Assembly (NCBI RefSeq): GCF_030409505.1
Contig: NZ_JAUFPZ010000002.1
Location: forward strand, 1,178,001-1,242,000
From: Zunongwangia endophytica
GTDB lineage: Bacteria > Bacteroidota > Bacteroidia > Flavobacteriales > Flavobacteriaceae
Length of the DNA: 64,000 bases
Reading direction: 5' to 3'
Of the stretch, positions 63,885 to 64,000 are shown piece by piece. Position numbers and translations under genes: made by a program. A model generated the notes under the pieces. That model did no database searches. It was not told the origin of the DNA and worked only from the letters and a program-made list of their open reading frames with translations. The stretch's first letter is position 1; every line of letters starts with the position of its first letter.

Positions 63885-64000
63885 CTAATTTAGCAACCAC
63901 ATTTTTCCATTGACATTATCTCCTTGGGGAAACTGTCTACGTATAGCATCCTCTAAATTCTCTTCATTGTTAGTCGCTTCTTCCACCGGGTACATCCATC
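63885..64000 (-). CDS. C-terminal end of a SusD/RagB-like protein (partial)
   Basis: Minus-strand frame entering from the right edge, stop at 63885-63887. The 38 visible residues, WMYPVEEATNNEENLEDA followed by a QGDNVNGKMWLLN ending, match the YP..E...N...A....D....K.W pattern at the C-terminus of SusD-like_2 lipoproteins. Assignment is from this tail only. Confidence 0.5.
   Translation of the reverse strand, partial: WMYPVEEATNNEENLEDAIRRQFPQGDNVNGKMWLLN

Overview
The window comes from a Bacteroidota chromosome, most likely a marine Flavobacteriia member (inference). Supporting signs are the family content (DUF4290, DUF493, YqgE, BfmA/BtgA mobilization protein, a DUF5712 relaxase, a SusD-like C-terminus), promoters of the TTTG-N19-TAnnTTTG type, AT-rich intergenic DNA and many type II lipoproteins with a Cys-Lys or Cys-Ser start.

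Layout. 1-8800 is ordinary core genome: the end of a DUF4198-like gene, murA, DUF4290, DUF493, a P-loop ATPase, recQ, fmt, an HU protein, YqgE, a class IV aminotransferase, a START-like protein and a tRNA-Met. From about 9.7 kb to 53.4 kb the DNA changes character. Nearly all genes are on the + strand. They are short and mostly unrelated (lipoproteins, membrane proteins, nucleases, HEPN and PIN proteins, small enzymes), and each gene or gene pair is followed by an imperfect palindrome of about 130-205 bp that starts YAAC-A and ends CGTTR. I count 34 such sites, two of them truncated. In 29 of the 31 units where both ends survive, the first 10 bases of the unit (GTT...) are the reverse complement (at least 8 of 10 bases) of the last 10 bases before its own palindrome (...AAC). 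That is the signature of integron gene cassettes, in which the excised circle carries a complete attC site. One whole cassette of 1024 bp occurs twice, duplicated exactly from GTT to GTT. I therefore read the region as a large integron-type cassette array without an integrase in this window (CALIN-like).

The cassettes carry several probable anti-phage or toxin genes: an Mrr-type nuclease fused to a STAND-like NTPase, a PIN-like nuclease, two HEPN proteins, a PD-(D/E)XK nuclease, and a two-gene unit pairing an unrecognised HxH protein with a 2TM SLATT-like protein. There is also a family of ORF-less cassettes built from degenerate internal repeats, and there are many secreted or lipid-anchored proteins. 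Three identical copies and one decayed copy of an IS3-family element, two copies of a second IS3-family element and two IS110-family fragments have invaded the array. Both IS110 fragments abut attC-like sites.

Right of the array (54.7-56.6 kb) lie an ABM-domain protein, a DUF983 protein and an AraC regulator. A mobilization module follows on the minus strand (coupling protein, frameshifted relaxase, BfmA/BtgA-like protein, RadC-type JAB protein, SSB; 56.8-61.7 kb). The window ends with a secreted alpha/beta hydrolase and the 3' end of a SusD-like gene.
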